Shown: positions 11,872 through 21,900 of the stretch, piece after piece
How positions within the stretch are numbered: the stretch's first letter is position 1
Layout of the letters: every line of letters begins with the position of its first letter
Origin: Arthrinium phaeospermum
Lineage: Eukaryota; Ascomycota; Sordariomycetes; Amphisphaeriales; Apiosporaceae
Length of the DNA stretch: 64,000 nucleotides
Direction: 5' to 3'
Assembly: GCA_006503535.1 (NCBI GenBank)
Contig: QYRS01000006.1
Coordinates: 248,001 to 312,000 of the forward strand
The notes under the pieces: model-generated
The model's database searches: none
What the model saw: the letters and a program-made list of their open reading frames with translations, nothing else
What the model was told of the DNA's origin: nothing
Translations under genes and position numbers: made by a program

Positions 11872-12364
11872 TGGACAAATTGGACAATGGCGAATTGAAA
11901 TGGAGATTGAGAATCTTCATTGCGGCTCTGCCAACTCGACTGAATGACAAGTGGGTGACAAGGAACGGCACCTCGGGAAATGTGGAGCAGTGAGATGCTG
12001 GACGAACCTGGGCGTTGGAGGCTGTCAACTGTGGCTGTGGCTAGTTATGGCTGGGTAAGGCCAGGCGCAAAAAAGCAGAGAGCACAAGCCACAGGTTTCA
12101 ATTGATTAGGGTAGGGCTTCGAGGTGCGAAAAAAAAGGGCACCAATCCACCAGCGCGAAGAAAGCACAGACCATTGCCGCACCCTGGGCTAGCCCAAGCC
12201 AAGCAAAGCGACGCACACCCAGCAAGAGCGGATACTGAACCACTAAGGTCAGAAAGAAAAATTAAGGCGAACGTCGACATTTCCTTCCACCCCTCTCAAA
12301 TAGCCATTTCTCTCAACCATCACCGACAACCTCGATCAGCAGACATCCGCGCCCGATCGTCAAA
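11872..12364. promoter_or_regulatory. shared divergent promoter of efm3 and eS24
   Basis: 493 bases between two start codons pointing outward. It contains the HomolE-like box at 12106-12117 and, near 12280-12300, a pyrimidine-rich segment (TTTCCTTCCACCCCTCTC) that looks like a ribosomal protein transcription start. The two genes probably share regulatory sequence; this is inferred from layout. Confidence 0.6.
12106..12117 (-). promoter_or_regulatory. HomolE-like ribosomal protein promoter box
   Basis: The minus strand reads GCCCTACCCTAA. The HomolE element of fission yeast ribosomal protein promoters is ACCCTACCCT, so nine of ten bases agree. It lies about 250 bases upstream of the eS24 start. 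It also resembles telomere-type TTAGGG repeats, so binding by a Myb/TRF-like factor is an alternative. Function is inferred. Confidence 0.4.
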
Positions 12365-13221
12365 ATGGCTGACTCCGAGACCCCCGTCACCCTGCGAACT
12401 CGCAAGTTCATCCGCAACCCTCTTCTGGGTCGCAAGCAGATGGTCGTGTGAGTAACAATTCCTCCATTCCCAAGCAAAAAAAGACTCGAACCGCCCGCCG
12501 CCTGCTTCGTCTGCTTGCCGAATGAGTCGAATCACTTCGAGCGATGTCAATTCCGACAGAGCCATCCAATCCATCATCTTCGCGTCCCGACCCGACCGGC
12601 AGCTTCGTGGCAAACAAAATGAAAGAAAGAAGAAAAATGATCGATTGATTGATTTGAAGAGGTCTTTTCTTCTGCCTGGCTATTGCGATTGCGACCACGA
12701 AGATGATGGAGGGCAGTTCTGTCTGGCACAAGTCTTGAGCTGCACTTCGAGTGCAGGCTGCTTCCGGGAAACCGAGCATGATTTGAGCGATAGAAACTGA
12801 CCTTCGTGTTTTCCCTTCTCCAGTGACATCCTGCACCCCGGCCGCCCCAACATCTCCAAGGAGCAGCTCCGTGAGAAGATCTCCGGCATGTACAAGGCCC
12901 AGAAGGACCAGGTCTCCGTCTTCGGCCTGCGCACCCAGTTCGGTGGTGGCAAGACCACCGGCTTCGCTCTGGTCTACGACTCTCCCGAGGCCATGAAGAA
13001 GTTCGAGCCCCAGTACCGCCTGGTCCGTGTCGGCCTCGCCACCAAGCCCGAGCGCGCGTCCCGCCAACAGCGTACGTTTTCCATCGCGAATATTTCCCTT
13101 CACTCTCTGGAACCAGCCATACTGACTTACTTGGTGAACAGGCAAGCAGCGCAAGAACCGCCAGAAGACCCTCCGCGGCACTGCCAAGGTCAAGGGTGCC
13201 AAGGCCAAGAAGGAGAAATAG
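12365..13221 (+). CDS. rps24: 40S ribosomal protein eS24
   Basis: Structural protein of the small ribosomal subunit. Three exons, 12365-12447, 12824-13071 and 13142-13221, give 136 aa, the normal length. Exon 1 encodes the conserved N-terminus ([20 protein letters not shown]), exon 2 the core ([38 protein letters not shown]) and exon 3 the basic tail ([18 protein letters not shown]). Donors are GTGAGT and GTACGT, branch-like CTGAC occurs before each acceptor, and reading phase is kept at both joins. The start context is CAAAATGG. Intron 1 is 376 bases, long for this genome, which is common for first introns of fungal ribosomal protein genes. High codon bias fits strong expression. Confidence 0.97.
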
Positions 13222-14478
13222 ACGACTCGATTCAGGCGTTTTTGTCTTTGGCGGAGTGGGTTTGGCTCTGGACATCGGCTGGCTTATGGGTGCATCTATT
13301 GTGTGCATTATACAGATCAACGGCATCAGGATGTGAAAGGCATCTGGTCCGTACGTATACTGGCCTCGGTCTCGCAACAGCCTATTGATGTTGGGCTGGC
13401 GGACCTTGTTTCGAGGCAACGGCCGGACATGAATGAGACGAATTTCTTCCCCATTCACGGTAGCATACAATAAAGGGTTTTCCGGTTCTGAAAACAATCA
13501 TGACAAAAAGTACTAAGCCACCTTTCCGATCTTGAGCCCTGCTGCCGCCTCTTGTGATCCGTGTCGCTGGAAAATCATGACAGCAAGAGTCCTACAGAGG
13601 AAGATGTGATAAATTCCCATGAGACCTCCCATTCGTGTTTCTGCTGTACGTCACCATTGGGACATAGTTTCCCATGCGAATTGACTTAACCAGTCCATTC
13701 AAGCTTGCAATCCACTACCCATGAGGTCGAAGATCCCAGTCATGTTTCCACTTGAATTCACACCAGAATCTATGATGCGCATAACTTTCCTGTTGCCTTC
13801 ACTTTTACGCATTCGACGCTCAACCTCTTCGCAATTTATGCTACACAGCTTGAAGCGCACCGCACGAGATCAACCTCGCCCCTGAGATGTTGTACCATCT
13901 GCGCATGACGCACGCCCATTTCACTCATAGCTGACTGCTTGCAATTTTATTTCCTGATACTTGGTTCTGTCCGCTCTTTCTTCCCTGTCCTCCGGATATA
14001 AGCTTCAAATGGTCATCTCTTGGGGTCACTGTACTTGCTTGTTCTTGTGGATGTGTATGCCATGGTAGGGAGAGACTTTACGCAACTTGTGGTAATATCT
14101 GAACCAAGTTTCCTTCTCCTGGCGAGATTCAATTTCCCCCCCCCCCTATGCAAGTCAAACACAACCATCTGTCTACTTGCGGTGAATTACTGTTACCTCT
14201 TATGAGAAGATAGTCGTCCACCATGGATCTCGAGTAGTAAAATGAACACCATTTGACGTACTGACTGCTGTCCTTTTTGGAGTCAGTCACTCAAAGGAAA
14301 CTATTACTGTTATTGAGGATCAGCGCGTGTCATTACCGGGGCTCAATTTTATCTTCGGCTTCCGATGTTGTCCTCTTAAATCTGGGATTCACATTAAGAC
14401 GTTCAACACTGGGTAAATGATCGTGGTGGCCTCTATTGTTCTCGCTTAGTTGGGCGGGAAACTACTTCTACTTCTACT
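13222..14478. other. intergenic region between eS24 and SNF2-like gene A
   Basis: Convergent 3' ends of eS24 (+) and the SNF2-like gene (-). It contains a run of ten C at about 14139-14148 and no supported gene. Confidence 0.45.
13469..13474 (+). terminator. candidate poly(A) signal of eS24
   Basis: AATAAA, 248 bases after the eS24 stop codon, in an AT-richer stretch. Fungal polyadenylation signals are loose, so this is a candidate only. Confidence 0.3.
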
Positions 14479-17400
14479 CTACCAGAGAGTTTTTTCCCCA
14501 AGGAATTGCACGTCGCTGCTGGCACTTGTGCCTTGACTCTCGCCCCCGTGGCTGCCATTCTCGTTCCCGTCGCTCTTCTCCCTATTCTCCTCTTCCTCCT
14601 CGTGCTCTGTCCCATCATCAGTCACCCCGTAGTCTTTCCAATCGATTTCTACCACCTCATTGATGCCGTCGTTGATTCTCTTCTGCTGGTCCTCGCCCAA
14701 GTGGTCCCGGTAGTACATCTCGAAGATCTGCGGCTTGCACACCTGGCCCCGTCGCGTGACCCGGTTGCAAGCCTGGTCTCGGTCCTCGGGCCTGGCCGGG
14801 ACCTCGAGCAGCACCGCCACGGACGCCCGCTGCAGATTCCAGCCCGTGGCGCCCAGGTCGTAGGTCAGGACGGCGACCTTGTTCCGGGACGCCCGGCGGT
14901 CGCAGTCCGCGTTGAAGGCCTCCTGGAACGTCTTGCGCGAGTGCCAGGGCTTGCCCTTGGCCTTGCTCTCGGTCTCGAGGCCCGCGTGGAACAGGTACAC
15001 GTCGACCCGCTGCCCGCGCGAGCGGTGCAGGACCAGGGCCGTCAGGTACGCCGAGATGGGGCTCCGCACGAAGACGAGCATGTGGCGCACGTAGCTGCCG
15101 TCTTCCGGCCCCTTGTCCAGCTGGGCCTCCTCGGGGCGCTTGTCCAGCTTGGATCCGATGAGTTCGTCGTCTATCAGGTCGATCAGTCGGGTCATCTTGG
15201 GCGAGCCGGCCCGCAGTCCCTTGACCCTCTCATCTGGCCAGAATGGGTTGTTATGCTGCAACTTGGCGCAGATGGTATTGAATCTCGCGTTGGCCGGCGT
15301 CGTCGGGTCCAGCGTGGCTTCCGAAAACTCTCTCGCGAGGCGTTTCTGGCCCATTCCGGCCTTCAAGAAGGGCACAATCGTTTTGTCTCGTGCTGCAAGA
15401 GAGGGGAGGCCCGGGAACGTCGACGACCATATTGTATAGTTGAAGGCTATCCTGTGGTCCGCAGTCCCGCCGTTCTTGGAGAGATTCATCTCTACTACCT
15501 TTCGCTGCGCCAGGGCCAGCTCCATCTTGTTTTCCTCGCCGTATTGCGCCATACGCATCCTGACATCTCTGAAGTTGTCTATCATGAAGCGCTTCGCATC
15601 GTTATTTGGCATCTTAAGCGGCAATGTCTCGTGGACTGGCTCTTGGATATCCACGATTCTCCTATTCTTGAACTCGTCCCTCTGACCACGACGAAGAAAC
15701 ATCTTGCCCATCACGGTCTTCCAATCGTCTCGCAGCCTCCCCAAACTTTCGATGAAGGGATTCTGTAGTTCCGCGTTTGGGTCATGGATGTGCTTTTGCA
15801 ACTCCTTCCAGTCATCGTCCACCTGTTGATGGCTTTTTTCGTCCTTGAGCCTTCCCAGCAGCTCCTTGTTGCGGGCGTGGGCCCGGGTGTGCTCCAGCAT
15901 GTACTCCCACGCCTTGGGGCCCAACGACCCAAGGCTCCCAGAGACGGCCACGCCGAGGGTGGGCCTGGCCTGATGCTTGCCGAAAATGTCCAACAACAGC
16001 TGGAGAGGTTGGGTTCTGCTGCCCTTGTACCGGTGCATCTCGTCCAAGGCCAGGATTGCACAGCCAGTCATTGGCACTAGCACACGGCTACTCCTCTTAC
16101 CAGACCCCTTGAGTTGCTTGACAAAACCTGCCTTGTCTTCTTTTTCGGCGCCTATCAATTTACCACACTGATAGTTTGAGGTGAGAAGGACGTGGCGACT
16201 ACCCCCTTCGAAGCCCGCGCTGGACTTGTCCAAAGGAGCGTCCGCTGCAGGGAGCGTCTGTGTCCCTTCGGGCATTGGGGCCTGCTCCATTGCTTGAATG
16301 AAATCATCCAGCAGCAGATTATCTTTCCAATTGAGGTCGTTGACATACAACTGGAGGTGGGAAGCAGGGCCGATGGTCTTGTTCCACTCCGACACCCAGG
16401 TGACGATTCCCTGGGCCCCCAAGCCGACGATGACGCTCGGCCAGTCCTGCATGCTCTTCGCGATCTTCATCGACGCGGATCCCGGCACACAGGGGCACTG
16501 GATGCCATACTTGGCCTTGACATGCTTCTGTGAGGGACACGCGGCGCCCTGCTTCGCCGGGGCGTCCTGTAGGAGATGCTTATCGGGCCGCCCCTCTTTC
16601 CGCGTCCTCCACCATCTCCTCACGTCCGCCCAGGCTTCCTGGACGTCGTTGTGCACCTTGATCGTCACAATGATGATCATGGTCTTGCCCAAGCCCGGGT
16701 CGTCGCCGAGGATGGGCCCGGCTATGCCGTCCACCGCGTACCGGGTCAGCAGCCAGAAGACGGCGGCCAACTGGTAATTGTCGACCTGGCGGAGGAGACC
16801 CGGGAGCTGTTTCGATCCCTTGACGAAGAACTCATCATTGCAATCGAAGAAGGTGCACACCCGCTGCCAGTACTCCATATCGTCCAGCCTGCGGTTTTTG
16901 TCTTCGCTTGAGACCAGTCGAAGCACCTGGGTCCGGTTGTGCGCGTCTTCGGTCGATATGGGTGTCTCGCGTAGCTCTCTGTCCGTCTCTGGCTGGGAGC
17001 TTGCCTCGGAGGCCCTTTTCGAGCGTGCGACATCGACGGCACGGCGGCGCCCACCACCACCGCCTTCTGCGACTCTGTCCTCCTCCGGCACCTGCTCCAC
17101 GGACGGCAAAATCCCTTTCTGTTTGAGGAGCCTCGTGTTCTCGAACTCGAAGTACTCGAGCCCGTCCGCTTGGGCACGCAGCTCGACCGTGCCCATCTCC
17201 CAGCCCGCCACCATGGACTTGAAGTCGACGTCGTCCACGACCTTTCTCGGGCCGTCGGGCGGGAGCGCGTACACGTCCGTCAACTCCAACTCTTCCTCGG
17301 TGAAGCCCTCGTCGTCGTCGGCCTGGTCGTGGATCATGGCCACAACCCACCGCTGGACCAGGGCCCAGTCCATGTTCCCCGCGTGGGTGTAGCCCCCGTC

Positions 17401-17592
17401 GTCGCGGAGAATGGTGCCGAGGAACTCCGAGAAGTATTTGCCGTCCGGCGCCGCGACCCGGATCAGCAGGTTCGCGCCCTTCTTGCGGGCCATCAACGAG
17501 ATGTTCTTGTTGAGCTCGACCACGTTGTCCCTCAAGTCCTCCTTGAGAGCCCGGTCGTAGTCGGCTCCGTTGTTGCTGTTGTTACCCGCCAT
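14479..17592 (-). CDS. SNF2-like ATPase with DEMH box, paralogue A
   Basis: Single-exon gene, 1037 aa, in the SNF2 branch of superfamily 2 by its motifs: motif I GDDPGLGKT (296-304), Ia-like region with W399 and W403, motif II DEMH (517-520, instead of DEAH/DEGH), a modified motif III SGSLGSLGP (551-559), motif IV region around MLVFVRSPISAYLTALVL (838-855), motif V YDLGATGWNLQRAS (911-924) and motif VI QACNRVTRRGQ (940-950). Residues about 38-165 form a domain I do not recognise (GANLLIRVA, GNMDWALVQRWVV) that is also in the neighbour at 18933-22403. Between motifs I and Ia lies C352-X13-C366-X-C368. The tail is very acidic. No chromo-, bromo- or RING domain is visible. It is a nuclear remodeller-like protein at most by analogy; actual activity is unknown. 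It lies 1.3 kb downstream of its paralogue, same strand. Confidence 0.88.
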   Translation of the reverse strand: MAGNNSNNGADYDRALKEDLRDNVVELNKNISLMARKKGANLLIRVAAPDGKYFSEFLGTILRDDGGYTHAGNMDWALVQRWVVAMIHDQADDDEGFTEEELELTDVYALPPDGPRKVVDDVDFKSMVAGWEMGTVELRAQADGLEYFEFENTRLLKQKGILPSVEQVPEEDRVAEGGGGGRRRAVDVARSKRASEASSQPETDRELRETPISTEDAHNRTQVLRLVSSEDKNRRLDDMEYWQRVCTFFDCNDEFFVKGSKQLPGLLRQVDNYQLAAVFWLLTRYAVDGIAGPILGDDPGLGKTMIIIVTIKVHNDVQEAWADVRRWWRTRKEGRPDKHLLQDAPAKQGAACPSQKHVKAKYGIQCPCVPGSASMKIAKSMQDWPSVIVGLGAQGIVTWVSEWNKTIGPASHLQLYVNDLNWKDNLLLDDFIQAMEQAPMPEGTQTLPAADAPLDKSSAGFEGGSRHVLLTSNYQCGKLIGAEKEDKAGFVKQLKGSGKRSSRVLVPMTGCAILALDEMHRYKGSRTQPLQLLLDIFGKHQARPTLGVAVSGSLGSLGPKAWEYMLEHTRAHARNKELLGRLKDEKSHQQVDDDWKELQKHIHDPNAELQNPFIESLGRLRDDWKTVMGKMFLRRGQRDEFKNRRIVDIQEPVHETLPLKMPNNDAKRFMIDNFRDVRMRMAQYGEENKMELALAQRKVVEMNLSKNGGTADHRIAFNYTIWSSTFPGLPSLAARDKTIVPFLKAGMGQKRLAREFSEATLDPTTPANARFNTICAKLQHNNPFWPDERVKGLRAGSPKMTRLIDLIDDELIGSKLDKRPEEAQLDKGPEDGSYVRHMLVFVRSPISAYLTALVLHRSRGQRVDVYLFHAGLETESKAKGKPWHSRKTFQEAFNADCDRRASRNKVAVLTYDLGATGWNLQRASVAVLLEVPARPEDRDQACNRVTRRGQVCKPQIFEMYYRDHLGEDQQKRINDGINEVVEIDWKDYGVTDDGTEHEEEEENREKSDGNENGSHGGESQGTSASSDVQFLGEKTLW

Positions 17593-18932
17593 CGTGAGTT
17601 ACCGAATTCGGGGGAATTGGGAATCGTATGTACCAAGGTGTCGCTGTTGGTTAGCTTTGGTGTAAGATAGGTTTTTATGCGAATTTGCTGTCTCTGCTGT
17701 TCCTGTTACTTTCTCTGTCGAGTAAGTACTGTTGCCTCGTGCCGAAGATCACGGAATCGACACGCCTCATATAGGGCGAGTCCCATTGTCTTGGGGCCTC
17801 GGCTACATAGCGAAGCAGATTCTTTCTCTGCCTCGCTTGAGACGACAAACTTGTTCGTCATAGCAAAAGTCATGGCTGAATGCAGTATTGTTATCGTGCT
17901 AGGAACAGCTGGGGATATACCGGGTTCGTCGTTGTTTGCTTATAGCCACGTTTGCATCAACAAACGTTCCCCCTTTGCTCCTTCTCTATCGGTTCTCTTT
18001 TTACCCCTGAGAGGCACAGCCAAGGTCCAGCGTAAGGGATCCGTCGTTTCTTTACGCGCGGGCATTCGGAAACAGGTAGCCAACATAACACAGAGGCATA
18101 CGGGTCGGGGGTGATGCTCGTACCAATAATCTACGGCTCTCTTTATACAGTTGTCTGCCATAGCCAATGTGTTCATCACCCTTAGGGGTGTACATGAGAC
18201 CATGTCAACTCCCAAACTAGCCGGCTTAAGCTTGGTGCTGCAAGTGTCTCCAGACCGACGGATGCTTCCCTCCTGTTTACGTCGGGGACCTGCTTGCGAG
18301 CGGCGGGAGTGAGACCATCGATCATGTTCTCGTTACCCTATTTCTCCCTGAGGAGCTGACGAACTGCCTTGGCCTGCTGAGATTACCAGGAATAATGACT
18401 TTCTTTTAGCATTCTGCGCATACTCGATTCGCCTGAGGTCGGTCAGTTGCAAGGCCCCGGCCTGATCTTGTGGGTTAGGGTGTATATTCATTTAGGGGTA
18501 AGTTCCCCTGATATGTCTTGCTTGGAGCTAAGACTACGAAGTTCCGCTTGCAATAATCGCCAACGTCTTCTATTTCTATCTGGGCTGTGGAGATTTTCCG
18601 TCTAGAGGCCGATGCAGTTCCCTACTTCTATCACTTCGCGCAGCCTTCAAACTAGATGCCAGGTTTCGCATATGCTGCGTACACAGGTAGTTACGCATGA
18701 GTGAGCTGTGCGCACAGCTTGTCTCATATTGCGAATTGAATATTAGTATCAGTGTAGTTTTTACATATGAGTGAATTTTGGGAACCATTTTGAAAATGAT
18801 GAGACACATTCGTATAATTAATTGGTGCCTACAATCTACTGTAAGTACTTAACCTTGTATAGAAGATAATTGAATCATGACCTTATCTAGCCCATCCGCT
18901 TCCATGAACAAGAACATACTTAGGGAGGGGCT
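17593..18932. other. spacer between the two SNF2-like genes
   Basis: 1.34 kb holding the promoter of paralogue A and the 3' end of paralogue B. The part from about 18,650 to 18,900 is AT-rich. I see no third helicase copy or fragment, no repeat ends and no other gene. Confidence 0.5.
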
Positions 18933-21900
18933 CTAGTTGTATATATCTTCTTCTTCTTCCTCCTCATCGGGGTCTTCATCCATGGCCGCGTCTGCGTCCG
19001 CCTCGGCCCCTTGGTTGTTGGCACTCTGGAATCCTTGCCAGTCGATTTCCTCCATCAACTTCTGGCCCTGGTTCTTCTTCCAGCGGGTGACCTCGTAGAT
19101 GTGGTTCTCGTAGTGCATCTCGGTGATCTGGGCCGTCAGGGGCTGGCCGCGGCGGTGGATGCGGTCGCGGGCCTGCTGCCCCTGGACCGTCGTGGGCACG
19201 TCCATCAGCACCGCGCTCGAGGCCCGCTGGAAGTTGATCATGGTCGAGATGAGGCGGTACGTGCCCACGAGTACCTTGTTGTTCTTATGGTCTTCGGGCT
19301 TGCAGGGGGCGTTGAACGACCGGCAAGCCCTGAACCGACATTTCCATGGAGTGTTTGTTGAAGAGGTCCTGTCATCAAGAGCTTGGTGGATCAGGGTCAC
19401 GTCGACAGTGTCATTAAACTCGCCCTGGAGGAAGAGCGCCGTCAGGTACGCCGACAACGGGGAGTCCGTAAAGACGACCATGTGTCGGAGCCCGCTTCCG
19501 TCTGGCGGTCCTTCTGGTGGCTCTGTGATCGACCTGGTATCGAGGAGTTGCTCCTTTACTAGTCGGCAGAGGGCTTTGAATTTCGGAGAGCCTCTCGTGA
19601 ACGCCGTGCGATATTTCCAGAACGGAGATTGTTTCATCATACGCAAAACGGACCGGCTGTTTCTCAGCGGGTTCAGAGTCACGTTCGTAAAACTTGTCGC
19701 GAGGTCCGCCAGTGACTTCGTCTCCTCGCCGGCCTTCGAATTGTCGTTGGCCTTCACGAATTGTACTAGGTGTTTGGTCCCTGCCGCACTGCCTATACGG
19801 GCCACTTCGGGGAATGTCATCGCTCGTACGGAGCTGTGGAAGGCTGCACGGCTGCGCTGGGCGCCGTGTCCCTTGGACCCTATTCCATTTTGCTGGAGGA
19901 CCCCGTTTTGTGTCCTGGCTGATACACTTGGCGGCGCCGGCCCTTGTCGCCCCCCCGCGTTCCAGTTCTGCATGTCCTGTTCGTACTGGTTACGCACCCA
20001 CTGTTGGATGCTTAGGACGTTTCGACCCAGGTCAGCCAGTGCCGGACCTTCTGGGATCCGCAAAGCCATCGGCGTGGTAACTGCGGCTGCAATGTTGAGA
20101 ACCTTGACCTCTTTGAAGAAGTCGTGCTTCGCGCGACGGACTATCATCTTTCGGATGCCCTTTTGGAAATCCGTATGGATCCTACCTTTGCACTCCTCCA
20201 AGGCTGCGTTCGCTGGATCGTCGGGATTGCCGTTGCCGATTTTACTCAGTACCTTGTCCCAATCTTTCTTCATTTCTCCGTACTCTTCTTCGTCCTGAAG
20301 CCTGCCCAGTTGGGCCTTCCCTGTCAGATGCGGGTGTCTTCTAATGGACTCCCGCGTGTGCGCGACCAGATGTTGCCACCCCTCTGGCCCGATCGACATG
20401 GTGTTCCCAGAAATCCCCACGGCCAATGTGGGGTTTTCTTGGTATTTGAACTTGTACAGCAGTTTGAAAGGGTGGGTTGCGCCTTGGGGGCCGCTCTGGC
20501 CGTGGTATTGGTGCATTTCGTCCATGGCAAAGATGCCGCAACCGGCGATTGGCACTTGAGCTATCTTAGCTACGTCTTGCAACCCGGCGGCCTCGACGGG
20601 TTCCAATTTATCGGCGTCGGTGAAGAAGGCGCCGGCCGTGTAGGGGTCTTGTGAGCCTTGCATTCTGGAAACACTCTCCTGCGTCATCAGCAAGACGTTG
20701 GCGCTGCCCCCTTTGAAGCCGAGACGAGGTTTGAACAGGACCCCGTCGTCGTCAACGTCCAACAAGCTCTGGACGTCGTCCTGCTGAGCAAACGCCATGT
20801 CATGGCAGAAAGCGTTGAAGTTGGGCTTGTCTCCCCTGTAGTCGGTCATGCGGAGGTAGAGCTTCATCTGGGCGGCGGCCGTGCCCTCCTCGGTGCTCAC
20901 AAACTTTTCCCACTCGCTGAGCCAGACCGTGGCCCCCGCCGAAGGGCATATGATGATGCTGGGCAAGTCTTCCATGCTCTGGACAATGGCTTTCGACGCC
21001 GAGCGGAGCACACACGGGCATTCGATCCCGTACTTCTGCGTTATTTCGTTCTGGCTGGGGCAGCGGCGCTTGTTATGGGGATGCCTCTGATTGTGCTTCA
21101 TCGCGAGGTCATGTTGTGGAGATTTATTCGAGGGGTTCTTCTCTCGGGCGGCCCAACTTGCTTTAACTTCTTCGTAAACATCGTGGAGGTAGTAGTGCGA
21201 TACCAGCGTAGCGATGATGGTGAACGTTTTGCCCAGTCCCATGGCGTCGGCGAGCATAGCCCCGGCCACGGCGTCTTCGGGGATTCTAAGCAACAGCCAC
21301 ACAATTGCGGCTGCTTGGTAGCCCTCGATCGGGTAATTGAGCCCCGGAAGAGTGAACTGCATGGTCTCTTTGTCGTAGAGCTTGAAGAAGGCCAGGACCT
21401 TCTCCCAGTGCTCTTTGCTCTCGGCCTTGAGGTTCACGCCATCTCCTGGCAGCCCATTTTCCAGCTCGTTCAGCAGCTCGTTGTTCTCCTCGGCCTCCTC
21501 GGCCTCCTCGTCGGGAGAGGGGGGCAATTCCGCCGGTGCTTTGCCTTTGTTTCGGCGACCTGCGCCGTCGCCCCCGTCTTCCTCTTGCTCCTCATCCACC
21601 AGGCCGAGTCTGAGCGGCCCGTCGGGGCCCGGGCCGAAGTCTCGGCCACTGCCGCTGCTCAACGAGTCCGAAGAGATGGAGTAGTAGTTTTTCCCGCCCG
21701 GACCCGCGCTGGACGAACTCGACGAACTGTACCGCGGGCTGCGCCGGGTTCGGCGACGCCGGGGCCATATTATCGGGTTTTCAACAGGTTCTTCCAGCTC
21801 GTCTTCTCCTGGGACCTCGGGCGGCTCCACGGTCGGCCGGATTCCATTCTCGAGCTTCGTGCTCTCGAACTCGATAAAAATCTCGTGACCGTCTTCCGTG

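Noticed and set aside
12488..12500. tRNA B-box-like GGTTCGAGTC followed by a T run on the minus strand
   Set aside because: There is no A box or acceptor stem at the right distance, and it lies inside an eS24 intron. The T run follows the box directly, with no room for the acceptor stem.
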